Source: Fimenecus sp045543095
Lineage (GTDB): Bacteria > Bacillota > Clostridia > Oscillospirales > Acutalibacteraceae
DNA length: 64,000 bases
Assembly (NCBI GenBank): GCA_045543095.1
Contig: JAZQMC010000008.1
Span: 1 to 64,000 of the forward strand
Direction: 5' to 3'
In this document: positions 28,024 through 38,700 of the stretch, in pieces
Layout: each line of letters begins with the position of its first letter
Numbering within the stretch: the first letter of the stretch is position 1
Made by a program: the position numbers and the translations under genes
The notes under the pieces: model-generated
Database searches by the model: none
What the model was told of the DNA's origin: nothing
What the model saw: only the letters and a program-made list of their open reading frames with translations

Positions 28024-28701
28024 TTAATAACTTGATAATAAAATAGTAATTAAATATCCGATAGCTATGCATGGACCAAAAGGAAAAGCGTCTTTTCTGC
28101 CCATCTTTTTTCTTGCTAATCCGATAATTGACACCACAAGTGAAACCAACAAACTCGCAAGTAACGTGCTGTATGTACAGAAAGCTCCACCAATAATACC
28201 GATTGCACCGAAAAGCTTAACATCGCCAAAGCCCAATGCACCTTTTGAAAGTAAAGAAACAACAGCCAATAAACCAAAGCCTATTCCAAAACCAATCAAA
28301 TCGTTAGTTATAATAGCCTTTATATCTTCTACCTTCAAAAATTCATAGACATAAAGTAAAATTCTTAATGCAAGACCTATAATAACAATAATATTGGGAA
28401 TGATACGTCTTTTACTGTCAACAATTGCCGCGGCAGTAATTAAAACAAATAAACTGTACAGTTTGATAAAGTTTATTGTTTCTGTATTTTTATATAATAA
28501 AATCTGCACAACCAAAGAAGCTATAAAACAGATTATTGTAATCAAAATCAATGATTTTCCTTTAAAAGGAACAATATCTTCGCCACAGGGTTTATATAAT
28601 TTTATTTTTTCACCGAAATCCACCGTACCCTTTTGTGCCGAAAAAATTTCTATAAAAGCGATGGATAGTATTGCAATAACAACAAATAACAAATAAATCA
28701 T
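28024..28701 (-). CDS. tadV: Prepilin peptidase, A24 (TadV/CpaA) family
   Basis: 225 residues with about six hydrophobic helices. The two catalytic aspartates of A24 peptidases are visible: VDSKRRIIPN and GFGDVKLFGAIG (GxGD motif). The size matches the short TadV/CpaA form without the N-terminal methylase domain. It would cleave the Flp pilin encoded just upstream and the TadE-like proteins. ATG at 28701 has AGGAG upstream. Confidence 0.9.
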   Translation of the reverse strand: MIYLLFVVIAILSIAFIEIFSAQKGTVDFGEKIKLYKPCGEDIVPFKGKSLILITIICFIASLVVQILLYKNTETINFIKLYSLFVLITAAAIVDSKRRIIPNIIVIIGLALRILLYVYEFLKVEDIKAIITNDLIGFGIGFGLLAVVSLLSKGALGFGDVKLFGAIGIIGGAFCTYSTLLASLLVSLVVSIIGLARKKMGRKDAFPFGPCIAIGYLITILLSSY

Positions 28702-28727
28702 CAGATTAACTCCTAATCAGGATTATC

Positions 28728-28754
28728 CCAGTCTGCCGCCATAATGACGGCAGA
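28728..28754 (-). terminator. Hairpin after the Flp pilin gene
   Basis: GTCTGCCG and CGGCAGAC form an 8-bp GC-rich stem in the 64-base gap between the pilin and prepilin peptidase genes. There is no U-run on the minus strand, so mRNA stabilisation or partial termination is more likely than a full stop. The hairpin resembles the one at 35713-35743. Confidence 0.5.
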
Positions 28755-28765
28755 CCATACACAAC

Positions 28766-28984
28766 TTAGATTACATCGTCAACATTATCAAAGATTGAAC
28801 CCCAAATTTGGTTGAACAAATTAGAAATCTGAGTTCTAAAAATAATTGCCAAAGCAACTACGATAGCAAGAACAAGGATAATAGCAATAATATTTGCTTC
28901 ACCGCTTTCGTCCTTAAGAAGCTTGTTAAGTCTGTCCTCTACCTGACAAGCCCAAACTGTAAGTTTTGCTGCTAACATTGTCAT
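28766..28984 (-). CDS. flp: Flp1-like major pilin
   Basis: 72 residues: a short basic/amphipathic leader (about 1-30), then GEANIIAIILVLAIVVALAI and IFRTQISNLFNQIW. This is the Flp1-like pilin arrangement, in which a GE[AT]NI motif marks the start of the hydrophobic helix. It is the likely major subunit, cleaved after the Gly by the A24 peptidase encoded next. ATG at 28984 has GGAGGT 8 bases upstream, among the strongest sites in the locus, fitting high expression. Confidence 0.88.
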   Translation of the reverse strand: MTMLAAKLTVWACQVEDRLNKLLKDESGEANIIAIILVLAIVVALAIIFRTQISNLFNQIWGSIFDNVDDVI

Positions 28985-29035
28985 AATCTTCTACCTCCTG
29001 TTTGAATTTTTATATATTAAAAGAGTTTTTCCCTT

Positions 29036-29908
29036 TTAAATACCTAGGTTTGTCATAATTGGTCCCATAACCATAATAAGAATACCCGCAAACATAATCA
29101 TAAGCGGAATCATAAGCTTACTTGATGCAAGCTCACCTCTTTTAAGAGTATTCTGCTTTTTGAGAGTCCACATTTCATCAGTCTGTGTACGCAAAGCATA
29201 AGCCAAATCCTTATTACCTTTTTCAAGACCTTGAACAATAAATGATGTGAATTTCTTTATTTCTGGAGTTACACAACGGTTAGAGAAATTATAAAGTGCA
29301 TCTACTTCTGCCACACCATTGTCAATCTCTTCATTAACCTTTCGCATTTCCATATAAAGCTCTGATTCACTTGAAAGTGAAACCTCACGCCATGCTTCAC
29401 GAAGAATCATACCTGAATTTACAAGCAACGCGATTGTGGAAACTGCATTTGGGAATTCATCCAAAAACTTAATACTTCTTTGTTTTACTTTTTCTGTTGG
29501 TAAACTTGTTATATAGTAATAAAGAACACCACAAACAACTAATCCAAGACCTAATAAAATAAGTTTGTCTGTTCCTGAAGCAAGAGCACTGATTGCACAG
29601 AACACTGCAAAAAACAGATAGATTAGGCTGATTTTCTGTGCATAAAAAACACGCATATAATAATCAGCATAACGCTCGCCATAAAGAATTACAACATTTT
29701 CACGAACCTGATTTGCTTCACGGTTTTTGAATTCAAATTTGAACATATCCATAATTTTAAAGCCAACACCGTAAATTTCAGGGAACATAAATTCTTTGCT
29801 GTCCAAAGGAGTTATGTAGCTTTCATATTTGCTTGAAGTTATCAAAAAGAATATGAAAGAACCGCCCGCAAGCAAGGATAAGACAAGAAAAACAATATCT
29901 AAAACCAT
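29036..29908 (-). CDS. tadC: TadC-like pilus assembly membrane protein (T2SSF domain)
   Basis: 290 residues with an N-terminal helix, a pair of central helices (about 85-135) and a C-terminal helix near the end. The cytoplasmic part carries the GspF-type T2SSF pattern (FPNAVSTIALLVNSGMILREAW...ELASSKLMIPLMIMF). It forms the inner-membrane platform with TadB. The gene lies 3 bases from tadB. Confidence 0.88.
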   Translation of the reverse strand: MVLDIVFLVLSLLAGGSFIFFLITSSKYESYITPLDSKEFMFPEIYGVGFKIMDMFKFEFKNREANQVRENVVILYGERYADYYMRVFYAQKISLIYLFFAVFCAISALASGTDKLILLGLGLVVCGVLYYYITSLPTEKVKQRSIKFLDEFPNAVSTIALLVNSGMILREAWREVSLSSESELYMEMRKVNEEIDNGVAEVDALYNFSNRCVTPEIKKFTSFIVQGLEKGNKDLAYALRTQTDEMWTLKKQNTLKRGELASSKLMIPLMIMFAGILIMVMGPIMTNLGI

Positions 29909-29911
29909 ATC

Positions 29912-30766
29912 TTACACCTCAATATTAAGAATTTTGCGACCGATAAAGTATGCACCTACAAATGAAGCAACCGCAATTGTTGTGCAAAGAATACCGGAAG
30001 GAGTTGTGAAATTACTTGCAAAGTCAGCATCCGACAATTTAATCATTGCAACCAATATAATGGGCATAATGAGCATAATATTCTGCTCATTTTTATTTGA
30101 AGCGACTTTTGTTTCAATTTCTGCTTCAATTTCACATTTATTGCTGAGAATTACGTGACAGTTTCTTACAACTTCTTTAAGATTAGCACCTTTTGAATAT
30201 GCTGTTTCAAAAACTCTACCGAAAGTTCTTATATCCTGAATTCCGCTTCTTTCACCAAAATTCAATAACATACTGCCAACATCAATATTGTTCTGGATAC
30301 CACTTATAATATTATCAACTTCCTGAACAATGAAAGCATCTGGCTGATACTGTACCAATAAATCTTCACGGGCTGCAACAAAAGCATTGGGAACGTTTTT
30401 ACCTGATGAAATTGATGTTGCTAATGAATCAAGCAAGTCAATAAACTGTGTTCTCAACTTTTTCTTTCTTGATGCAATAATCTGTTCATTACGAATTTTA
30501 AGGAAAACCTTACCTGAAACAAATCCAACACCCACCATTATCACAATGTTGAGAATATGAGTAAGTGGCGTGGGGTCTCCGTAAATGTCTTTACCTATTC
30601 CGCCATAGAAAAGGTATGCGACAACTGCACCGATTACAAAAGCAATAATAAAATAAAGTGCTTTTTCATTTGGTGTCATTTTATAAACACCATAATTTAT
30701 CATTTGTCGGTTAGTAGCAGAAACTTCATAAATCTGCTCTTCCTGTAACGCCTTTTTTTTCTTCAT
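29912..30766 (-). CDS. tadB: TadB-like pilus assembly membrane protein (T2SSF domain)
   Basis: 284 residues: two N-terminal helices (about 35-85), a cytoplasmic T2SSF domain (RTQFIDLLDSLATSISSGKNVPNAF) and two C-terminal helices (NIMLIMPIILVAMI and IAVASFVGAYFIG). It pairs with TadC as the platform on which the TadA ATPase acts. Start ATG has GAGGTGAG upstream. Confidence 0.88.
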   Translation of the reverse strand: MKKKKALQEEQIYEVSATNRQMINYGVYKMTPNEKALYFIIAFVIGAVVAYLFYGGIGKDIYGDPTPLTHILNIVIMVGVGFVSGKVFLKIRNEQIIASRKKKLRTQFIDLLDSLATSISSGKNVPNAFVAAREDLLVQYQPDAFIVQEVDNIISGIQNNIDVGSMLLNFGERSGIQDIRTFGRVFETAYSKGANLKEVVRNCHVILSNKCEIEAEIETKVASNKNEQNIMLIMPIILVAMIKLSDADFASNFTTPSGILCTTIAVASFVGAYFIGRKILNIEV

Positions 30767-30781
30767 TCAACTCACCTCTTA

Positions 30782-31837
30782 TTAAAGCAACTGCTCATAA
30801 ATATTTGAAAGCGACAACTGTCTTGCCATCTGCATTGGTGCAATCGGCTGATATAACGGAAATGACCCCAAAACACGAAGTTCGCTCTGTGAGCTAAACT
30901 CTGATACTGCTTTATTTTTAAGTATCCACATACGTGGTTGAATAGCAAAATCAGACTGCTCGTCAATAATCTGTATTGAGAGAACTGCCTTATTTATCTT
31001 TTGTTCGCAAATTTCTGTTCCGTCACTTACTAAAACAATACTGTTACAATTTTCAAAAAATTTAAATGCTTTCTGGCTTTTTGGGAAATCCATATCCATA
31101 ACAACATAATCGTAGCATCCTAAAGCCTTTAATTCGTTCTGCAAAGTGAGATAATCGTCACTTTTCATCTCCATCATATCAAGGGGGACTCTAACTGAAG
31201 AATAGAAATAAACACCGGAAACATCTTGTTTAATCGTGCTTTGCAGTTTCATTGCTCTATTTGTCTTATTGCTTTTAACGGCATATATAATATCACTGAA
31301 ATCAAACTGACCATCACAAGCAAAGAAAGTATCTGCATCACCATAGATTTCTGTATTAAGATAAAGCACGCGATAACCTAAACTTGCAAGATGAACTGCA
31401 CAACCTGCCGCACAAGTTGATGTACCAACACCACCACTTGGTGAACAGAATACAATTGTTTTCATTGCACCATTCTCCATATTTGACAAGCCTGTAATAT
31501 TGGGAACATGCTCTGAATAAATGCTTAAAACCTGCTTATAGATTGACTCGCCTCTCTGGAATTTGCAGACCGCTTTATGCTGGTCAACGCTGTCAATATC
31601 AAGACTCTCTACAAGATAGGCAAAACCACATCTTTTGGGAATCTGTGCAAAGTCAATTTTAATTGAATCAGTTGCAAGAAAAACATCAATTTTCTTCTCT
31701 TCAAGACAAGCAATTGCAGGTTCTAACTCCGTAAAAGAATATATTTCAAGTTCATTCGCAAACTTGGTATTAAACATTGATACCAAACGATACAAATAGC
31801 TTGCATCGGTTTCAAGCATCGCCAATTTAATTTTCAT
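30782..31837 (-). CDS. cpaE: CpaE-like pilus localisation ATPase
   Basis: 351 residues. A receiver-like N-terminus (KLAMLETDASYLYRLV, KIDVFLATDSI) precedes a ParA/MinD-type domain. The P-loop reads SPSGGVGTSTCAAGCAV, with Thr where most MinD proteins have Lys; CpaE proteins often carry this GGVGTST form. The Walker B strand is YDYVVMDMDF. It is encoded immediately after tadA, as usual for cpaE/tadZ, and would direct the pilus complex to its site. Confidence 0.85.
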   Translation of the reverse strand: MKIKLAMLETDASYLYRLVSMFNTKFANELEIYSFTELEPAIACLEEKKIDVFLATDSIKIDFAQIPKRCGFAYLVESLDIDSVDQHKAVCKFQRGESIYKQVLSIYSEHVPNITGLSNMENGAMKTIVFCSPSGGVGTSTCAAGCAVHLASLGYRVLYLNTEIYGDADTFFACDGQFDFSDIIYAVKSNKTNRAMKLQSTIKQDVSGVYFYSSVRVPLDMMEMKSDDYLTLQNELKALGCYDYVVMDMDFPKSQKAFKFFENCNSIVLVSDGTEICEQKINKAVLSIQIIDEQSDFAIQPRMWILKNKAVSEFSSQSELRVLGSFPLYQPIAPMQMARQLSLSNIYEQLL

Positions 31838-31858
31838 TTCAATAGCCTCCGTTTATAA

Positions 31859-33109
31859 TTAAATATCGACTTTTATTCCAGATAATTTGAGTTTAAAATC
31901 ATTCATTAACGGGTTCTTTGTTCTTACAAGTGAACCTGATACTTTTTCCAATGTACTATTTTCATCTTCTTCGAATACATACAAGGGATTAAGAATAATT
32001 TTGCCATCTTCATAGCCTACAACTTCTGTAATCTCCATTGTTTTTCTTGATTTGTCGCGAAGTCGTGACAAATGAATTATAATATCAATAGCAGAACCAA
32101 TCTGTTGACGAATTGCCTCTAACGGCAAACCCGATGCACCTTGAAGAACCATAGTTTCAAGACGACTGAGCATGTCCTCGGTTGAGTTAGCATGACCTGT
32201 TGAAAGTGAGCCGTCATGACCGGTATTCATAGCCTGAAGCATATCAAGAGCCTCACCGCCACGAACCTCACCGACAACAATTCGTTCAGGACGCATACGA
32301 AGTGAAGATTTAATCAAATCGCGGATTGTAATTTGACCCGCACCCGAAGCGTTTGCGTTTCTTGTTTCAAGGCTTACCAGGTTATCAACACCTGTAATCT
32401 GCAATTCTGCTGAGTCTTCGATTGTAATAACACGTTCATCTTTTGGTATGTAATTTGAAAGAGCATTCAAAAATGTTGTTTTACCTGAACCGGTACCGCC
32501 ACTGATAAAAATGTTGTATTTTGACCTTACAAGCAATTCAAGCTTATCAGCAATTTCCTGTGTAATTGAACCATACTGAATAAGTCTTTCAATCGTCATT
32601 GGATTTTTTGAGAATTTACGTATTGTAAGTGTTGGTCCACACAAGGCAATCGGTGGCAAAACAACATTTACACGGGAGCCATCGGGAAGTCGAGTATCAC
32701 AAATTGGATTTGCTTGGTTAACCTCTCGGCCCGCCATACCAACAATTCTTTGAATAATGTCTTCAAGTCGGCGTTGGCTCTCAAAACAAGTATCCAACTT
32801 AATCAACTTACCGTTTTTTTCAATAAATATATTATCGGGACCATTAATCATAACTTCAGTAATAGTATCATCACTGATTATGGAGTCTAATAATCCGAAA
32901 CCTCTAATTGAACTGTAAACCTGCTGAACAAGGTTAACTTTTACCTGAATAGGATAATACTGATTACGGGTTTGTTCATCAACTATTGCTTCAATTTCAG
33001 CAGTTAACTCATCATCACTCAACTGACTGAGCGGCAATTCTTCAGTAACAATTTTTTTAATTTTAAGAACTAAATCCTGATTTATTTCCATTGCCATATC
33101 AACGGACAT
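31859..33109 (-). CDS. cpaF: TadA/CpaF pilus assembly ATPase
   Basis: 416 residues. Secretion ATPase of the CpaF family: N-terminal helical part, then ITEVMINGPDNIFIEKNGKL, Walker A FISGGTGSGKTTFLNAL (about 205-221), Asp box ERVITIEDSAEL, Walker B RPERIVVGEVRGGEAL and His box NTGHDGSLSTGHANS. It powers Flp pilus assembly on the TadB/TadC platform. The ATG at 33109 follows GGGG directly; M5 (33097) is an alternative start. Confidence 0.94.
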   Translation of the reverse strand: MSVDMAMEINQDLVLKIKKIVTEELPLSQLSDDELTAEIEAIVDEQTRNQYYPIQVKVNLVQQVYSSIRGFGLLDSIISDDTITEVMINGPDNIFIEKNGKLIKLDTCFESQRRLEDIIQRIVGMAGREVNQANPICDTRLPDGSRVNVVLPPIALCGPTLTIRKFSKNPMTIERLIQYGSITQEIADKLELLVRSKYNIFISGGTGSGKTTFLNALSNYIPKDERVITIEDSAELQITGVDNLVSLETRNANASGAGQITIRDLIKSSLRMRPERIVVGEVRGGEALDMLQAMNTGHDGSLSTGHANSTEDMLSRLETMVLQGASGLPLEAIRQQIGSAIDIIIHLSRLRDKSRKTMEITEVVGYEDGKIILNPLYVFEEDENSTLEKVSGSLVRTKNPLMNDFKLKLSGIKVDI

Positions 33110-33115
33110 CCCCTA

Positions 33116-33883
33116 CTATAAAATCTTTACAACAATAACAGTTGCATTATCAGCACCATCTGCAACATCAACCTTTGCAAGTAGTTGCTTTACAATTTCA
33201 TCGGTATTTTCAAAAGTCGATACAATATCGAACATCTGATTTGTATTCAAAACATCTGTCACACCGTCACTACACAATAAATATATATCGCCTGATGCTA
33301 AATCACCTTTTGAAATGTAAGGCTCTACTGCCATTTCAGTATCAGGTATGCCTATATACTGTAATAATACCGGTTTTTTTTGAATACCCATTGATTTGAG
33401 TATTTTTTCGTCGGTGTGGTCTTCAGAAATCTGCAACATTTGATTATTTCTTATCCTGAAGATTTTACTGTCACCCACATTACCTGCTACTACCTCATTT
33501 TGAGATAAATACAAAGCCGCCACAGTTGTACCCATTGAAGAAACATTTTCTTCTTTGAGTATAGAATTAATTTTTTCGGTGGCTTTTTGACAAGAAACAG
33601 CAATAAATTCTTTTCCCGATATTGCAAGTTCTTCATTTCTCTTAAATTCATCAGAAAAGACTTCACTTGCAATAGATGAAGCTTCTTCGCCTTTTGCTTC
33701 GCCACCCATACCGTCAAAAACTGCAAAAAACACTGCCTCGTTTGTGTTAACTCTGCATTTTAACGGATTTTTTAAGCCTTTATTGATTTGGGGCAGTCTT
33801 TTTTTATTAAAATAAAAATTATCTTCATTATTCTCACGATTATTACCTATAAAACAACCGCAAGCCGCTTCAACATTAAACAT
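33116..33883 (-). CDS. PP2C-type Ser/Thr protein phosphatase
   Basis: 255 residues, a single PP2C catalytic domain. Metal-binding motifs are FAVFDGMGGEAKG, GTTVAALYL with GNVGDSKIF, LLCSDGVTD and the final DNATVIVV. There is no membrane helix. It would reverse phosphorylation by the kinase encoded 12 bases upstream (33.9-35.6 kb). Start ATG has GGTGAG upstream. Confidence 0.93.
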   Translation of the reverse strand: MFNVEAACGCFIGNNRENNEDNFYFNKKRLPQINKGLKNPLKCRVNTNEAVFFAVFDGMGGEAKGEEASSIASEVFSDEFKRNEELAISGKEFIAVSCQKATEKINSILKEENVSSMGTTVAALYLSQNEVVAGNVGDSKIFRIRNNQMLQISEDHTDEKILKSMGIQKKPVLLQYIGIPDTEMAVEPYISKGDLASGDIYLLCSDGVTDVLNTNQMFDIVSTFENTDEIVKQLLAKVDVADGADNATVIVVKIL

Positions 33884-33895
33884 AAATTCTCACCA

Positions 33896-35623
33896 TTACA
33901 TACTGATTAACACATTTATTACAGACATTACAAATGCTACGATTGACATAACCAATGTTATATAAAACATTGCATCTTTTTTTTGTGAATTATCTTTACC
34001 ATTAAAGCTAAATGACCAAACAATAACTGACAATACTGCCAACGAAGTCAATAGCTGAGTAAGGTTGAAGTAATATATCCCCATTATCATTTGATACACA
34101 TTGAACAACCAAATAATAGCAAGAGAATATATACCCAATGAACCACCCAGACGTGCTTCCTTCTGGAATATTATTGATAAACCACCAAGCAACATTAACA
34201 AAGCTGAAACCAAAGACAATATGTTTTGGATATCCAACACATGAAGCATAGTAATACCACTTGTAATAACCAATGGTAAAGCTATTGCCGACAAGGTGAT
34301 TCCAACTGCTTTATTATTCTGACTGCATAAAAGGATAATGACGCCCAATATAAGAAGGATTGTTCCCTGCAAAACATCATCTGTTGCAATTACAACCACA
34401 CCTGAAATTGCAGCTACAACCGCCATAATGGCTGATAAAAGCTTTGTTCCTCTGTTTGTTTTTTTATTGTACGAATCTGCGTCAGGCACAGTATAATTTG
34501 CATAATTACAATCAACTGAATTATCCGCATACTGAACCTGCTGATATGAATAGTTGTATGCTTCGTTATTAACAACGGTCGCATCACTATATACTTCATT
34601 AACTACCACTCTGCCATTTGCAGTCATATCGTGGGTAGTATTTTTGAGATTTGCCTCAACATCAGTGTTATAATGCATAACATTCGGTCTGATTATACGA
34701 TTATCACCCGACTGAATAAGAAAATTCCACTCATTGATAAGAGCATTTTTAAATTCGGTTGCAGTCTGGTATCTATCCCATGGATTATATGCACAAGCTT
34801 TTGCAATGACTGCCCCTAAAGACGGTGTTGCATTACATGGATAAGGAACAGGTTGACCTGAAAGTCGTTTCGAAAGTGCTTCTTCATTATCCTTATATGT
34901 TATTGGTTGTGGATAAGGCGGAAGAAAAGCGATTCGATTATTATTAAGTAAGGTATACAAAACCAATCCTAATGAATAAATATCCACATTAGAGCCGTAT
35001 TCTTCACTTTTATAAACCTCAGGTGCCATATAATTCAATGTACCTTTTCTTGAAAGGTTTGCCTGAGTTGTTTCAAGTTTTCGTGCAATACCGAAGTCAC
35101 CGAGTTTAAATTCGCCAAAACGCGAAATAAAAATATTATCAGGTTTAATATCTCTGTGAATTATATAATTCTGCTCACAGGATTCTAATGCGGTACATAT
35201 ATCCACACCCAATTTGATTACATCTTTTTGTGAGAAATCGGAGGATGTTATAAAACTGTCAAAGGGTGTAAGAAGCTCCATTCTTATGAAAATATCCCAA
35301 CCGATTTCGCCCTCATGCTCAATAATTTTATAATCTTCAATTCCCACAATATTCTGGGCACCCTTAAGGTTGTCCATAAGAGTGATTTCGTTAAGAAGAT
35401 TATCAACAACGCCACGAAAATAATTGTATATTTCGTTGTCATTCATTCCCTGTGACCTTGCGGTTTTAATTTCTTGCTGACTTTTGGGAACTGTCAGCAC
35501 CTTGATGGCGGAGTAAAAGGTTCTTCCGTATTCAACTCGCTTTGCACGATAAACTTTACCAAAGGAACCTTCGCCAAGAACACAATCCTCATGCCATTCA
35601 AACCATACCTGATTAATATTCAT
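33896..35623 (-). CDS. Ser/Thr protein kinase with C-terminal multi-pass membrane domain
   Basis: 575 residues. The kinase domain (about 8-300) is intact: GEGSFGKVY, AIKVL, HRDIKPDNIF, GDFGIAR, MAPEVY. A Tyr/Asn-rich linker follows (about 310-385; includes DATVVNNEA), then six or seven closely spaced membrane helices to the end (about 392-575). There is no extracellular sensor domain, so any signal would be sensed in the membrane. The kinase domain is very close to that of the 428-residue zinc-ribbon kinase. It heads the Tad gene block, behind a 129-base gap and a GGGGAG site. Confidence 0.92.
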   Translation of the reverse strand: MNINQVWFEWHEDCVLGEGSFGKVYRAKRVEYGRTFYSAIKVLTVPKSQQEIKTARSQGMNDNEIYNYFRGVVDNLLNEITLMDNLKGAQNIVGIEDYKIIEHEGEIGWDIFIRMELLTPFDSFITSSDFSQKDVIKLGVDICTALESCEQNYIIHRDIKPDNIFISRFGEFKLGDFGIARKLETTQANLSRKGTLNYMAPEVYKSEEYGSNVDIYSLGLVLYTLLNNNRIAFLPPYPQPITYKDNEEALSKRLSGQPVPYPCNATPSLGAVIAKACAYNPWDRYQTATEFKNALINEWNFLIQSGDNRIIRPNVMHYNTDVEANLKNTTHDMTANGRVVVNEVYSDATVVNNEAYNYSYQQVQYADNSVDCNYANYTVPDADSYNKKTNRGTKLLSAIMAVVAAISGVVVIATDDVLQGTILLILGVIILLCSQNNKAVGITLSAIALPLVITSGITMLHVLDIQNILSLVSALLMLLGGLSIIFQKEARLGGSLGIYSLAIIWLFNVYQMIMGIYYFNLTQLLTSLAVLSVIVWSFSFNGKDNSQKKDAMFYITLVMSIVAFVMSVINVLISM

Positions 35624-35712
35624 TGAACCCCACTCCCCTTTTTATGATATATATTAAAATTCTCACTATTTTTAGTTGAATTGTTATTTTCGAAATTAAT
35701 AGTATTTTTTGG

Positions 35713-35743
35713 TCCCCAACCGCCAAGTTAATGACGGTTGGGG
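35713..35743 (-). terminator. Hairpin after the giant surface protein gene
   Basis: CCCCAACCG and CGGTTGGGG form a perfect 9-bp stem in the gap between the 3517-residue protein gene and the kinase gene. On the minus strand it is followed by an A-rich, not U-rich, stretch. The 129-base gap also has a weak promoter candidate for the kinase (TCAACT-N17-TAATAT), so a transcript boundary here is possible but unproven. Confidence 0.5.
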
Positions 35744-35752
35744 TTTGTTAAA

Positions 35753-38700
35753 TTACTTTGCTTCTTTGTTCTTTTTGCGTTTTTTAACTACGATGAAGCA
35801 AATAAGTGCTGTAAGGAGAACTACTCCTGTGATTGAACCGTAGAATAACGGTTTTGTTGCGAAGAAGATAACCCACCAGTTTGGAGATACTGTAACTAAC
35901 TCAAAGAGTTCGTTATATTCATTGGTATTACCTTCTACATTTGTTGCACAGTCATTACATATAATTCTTACCTGATGTTCAAGACCTTCAGGAATTGTAA
36001 ATGTTACTATGCCATCATTTTCGTCGAGATATTTGAGGAATTCTTCACCCGACATATCAAATCTTATGCTAATGTCTTCGCCTGCTTCAGTTTTAAATGG
36101 TTTACCCTCATCATCATAAAGAATAACCTTTAAACTGTTAAGTCTTCCGCCGTCATCTGTCGGAATAAGAGTAACAGTCTGTACTTCAACCTGATATTTA
36201 CCCTCTGTTTCAAGACCGCTGATTGTAAGAACAGGAGCAGTCTGGTCAACAACGAATGAAACATTAAGATTCTTAACATCACTGTAAGCTGTTGTTTCTG
36301 CCTTATCGATTGACTCTATAATAATGCTGTATTCGCCCTCTGATTTAAAGAGGTCTTTTGAAATTGTGTATGTACGCTTACTCCACTCACCTGAACCGGT
36401 TGAAAGATTTGTCTTATAATCTGTGCCTTCAGTAAGAACCTTACCGTTAAGGTAAACTACATAGTTTTCAATTGGGTCTACGTTAACTTCTTCAAGCACG
36501 ATATCTTCAACAATACTATATACATAATATTTTTCAACAGTGCTCATTGTGTAATCACTTGCAGCAAAGGTTGAACCATTGCGGTTGATTGAGAATTTAA
36601 CCTGTTCATATTCTTTACCGTCGCTGAGAGTAATCTTTGAATATGAGTTGCCTGACATATCCTTAAGTGTGCATACAAGAGAATAGATTGCATCTTCTTT
36701 AAGATTATCAACTGTGAAGCTGTAGGTCTTGCCTGCTTCTACTGTCTTCATCTGACCGAGTGAAACTTTCTTTGTTGTGAATGTGCCGTCATCATTTCTG
36801 ATTACTGCTGTAAGTTCAGGCTTAATTGAAGAAGCATCCATATTAATGTCGTCTGCAGTAATTGTAAAGCCGTATTTATCGTCCTTATTTGCAGAATTCT
36901 GCTTGATATTTGATACATTAACAGTAGGTGCCTTTGTATCAATTGTAAGACGATTTGATGTGTACTCTTCCATTATATTGGTTGAGCGGTCCATATACTG
37001 AACTTTTACAATATAGTCACCGTCTTCGGTAAGAGTGAATGTACCTGTATGAACATCAACATTGTTGTCAGTCCACTGAACTTTAACAGGATAATTATTA
37101 CCGTCTTTAGTTACTGTAACAACAACATCTTCACTATGGAAGTTAGCTTCGTTGATTACGATTGTTGCATCAATATTTCCTGCATAATAAGAAATATTAT
37201 TTGCATTCTGAACAGGTTCATTGTAAGTAATATTACCTGTCGGCTCAATATTATCTACAACAATTCTTTCATCATCAATCATCTCAGTATTATTTTCAGC
37301 CTTATCGTAAGCTGTAAACTCAACTGTACCATTGAACTGATTATCGTTTTTGAGAAGAAGCTTTGGAATAGTGAAACTTGCAGTTGATGTTTTTCCGTCG
37401 TGCTTGATGTTTTCGTTAGCATCCTCAATAAGCTCATCAATCAATTCAGCGTTAACATCACTTACGCCCTCACTCTTGAGGTAGCTGTAAACGAAGTAAT
37501 ATACACCTGCGGTTTCATCATCTGCAGTAATTGTTACTGTCATCTGTGCGTTGTAATAACCAAATGTTACTGATTCAAGAATTTCGTTGAATACGCTTGT
37601 ACTATATGAAACTGTAAGGTCTTCCGGAGCAGTTGTATCAACTGTGAACTCATCAGCCTCATAAGCTTCTGCTTCATTCTGTGCTAAATCTTTGAATTCA
37701 TAATCAAATGTATAGTTTGCATCAATCGGATAGTTGATTTCGATTGTGTAAACATTGCCGTTCTGTGCCCAGTTATCATCGTTTGAAAGAGTTTCAGCGA
37801 AGTTTTCAACTTCAACATCTTCACCAATGATATTCTGTGCGAATACAGTTGCTTCAAAATCAGCTGCTCTGAAATTATGCTCTTCAACTGTGATTGTTGC
37901 ACTCTGAACATCGTCAAGATAATCGCGACCATCAATTGTATGAATTACATTCTGATTATCATATTCAACGGTTACAACAGGAGCAATCTTATCAACTGTT
38001 ACTGTCTTTGAAGTATAAGCTTTTACTGTTTCGTTGCCGTCATTTGCAGAAATTTCAGCATCATTTGTTGAATAATCTGTATATTCAACCGAAAGAACAT
38101 AATCTGCATTGTCTGTGTAAGCAATTTCGATTGAGTGATTGTCGCCCACTGTGTTCCATGTGATATATTCAGCTTCTGCATCTGCATATTTCTGTACTGC
38201 ACCCTCCGGTAAGTACTCAATAACAGTTACATTGCCTTCATCATCTGTCTTTGTAAGCTTGATGCCTACTTCGTGAACGATACCTGTATCGCTGTCAGCA
38301 CCTTCAAAGAAGTTTGCTTCGTTAATGTTGATTTTTGCCACTACATCGCCGTTATAGTAAGCAGTTGTACCCTCGGCGAATGTACCCATTGTTGCATTAT
38401 TGCCGTCAACGAACTGTACGAGAGTACCGTCATCAACAGTTTCGTATGTAATATCAATTACAGGAGCAACATTATCAACAACAAGTACCTTGTTGTCAGC
38501 TTTACCGCTTTCGTTACCTGCGTTATCCATAACTGCAACTGAAACTGTTCCTCTTGCCTGTGCGGGAATTGTATGAGTAGCGGTAAATACGCTCTTATCA
38601 TTTTCATCCTGAACGGGTGCAAGTTCTTCAGTTGTGTATGTTGCAGTATTGATGTCACTTGTATCAGGCTGCTGTGTATATGTGATTACAAAATCTTCAA

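Noticed and set aside
35753..35880. Sortase anchoring of the giant surface protein
   Set aside because: No LPXTG-like motif precedes the C-terminal helix; it ends in a membrane helix and a basic tail only.
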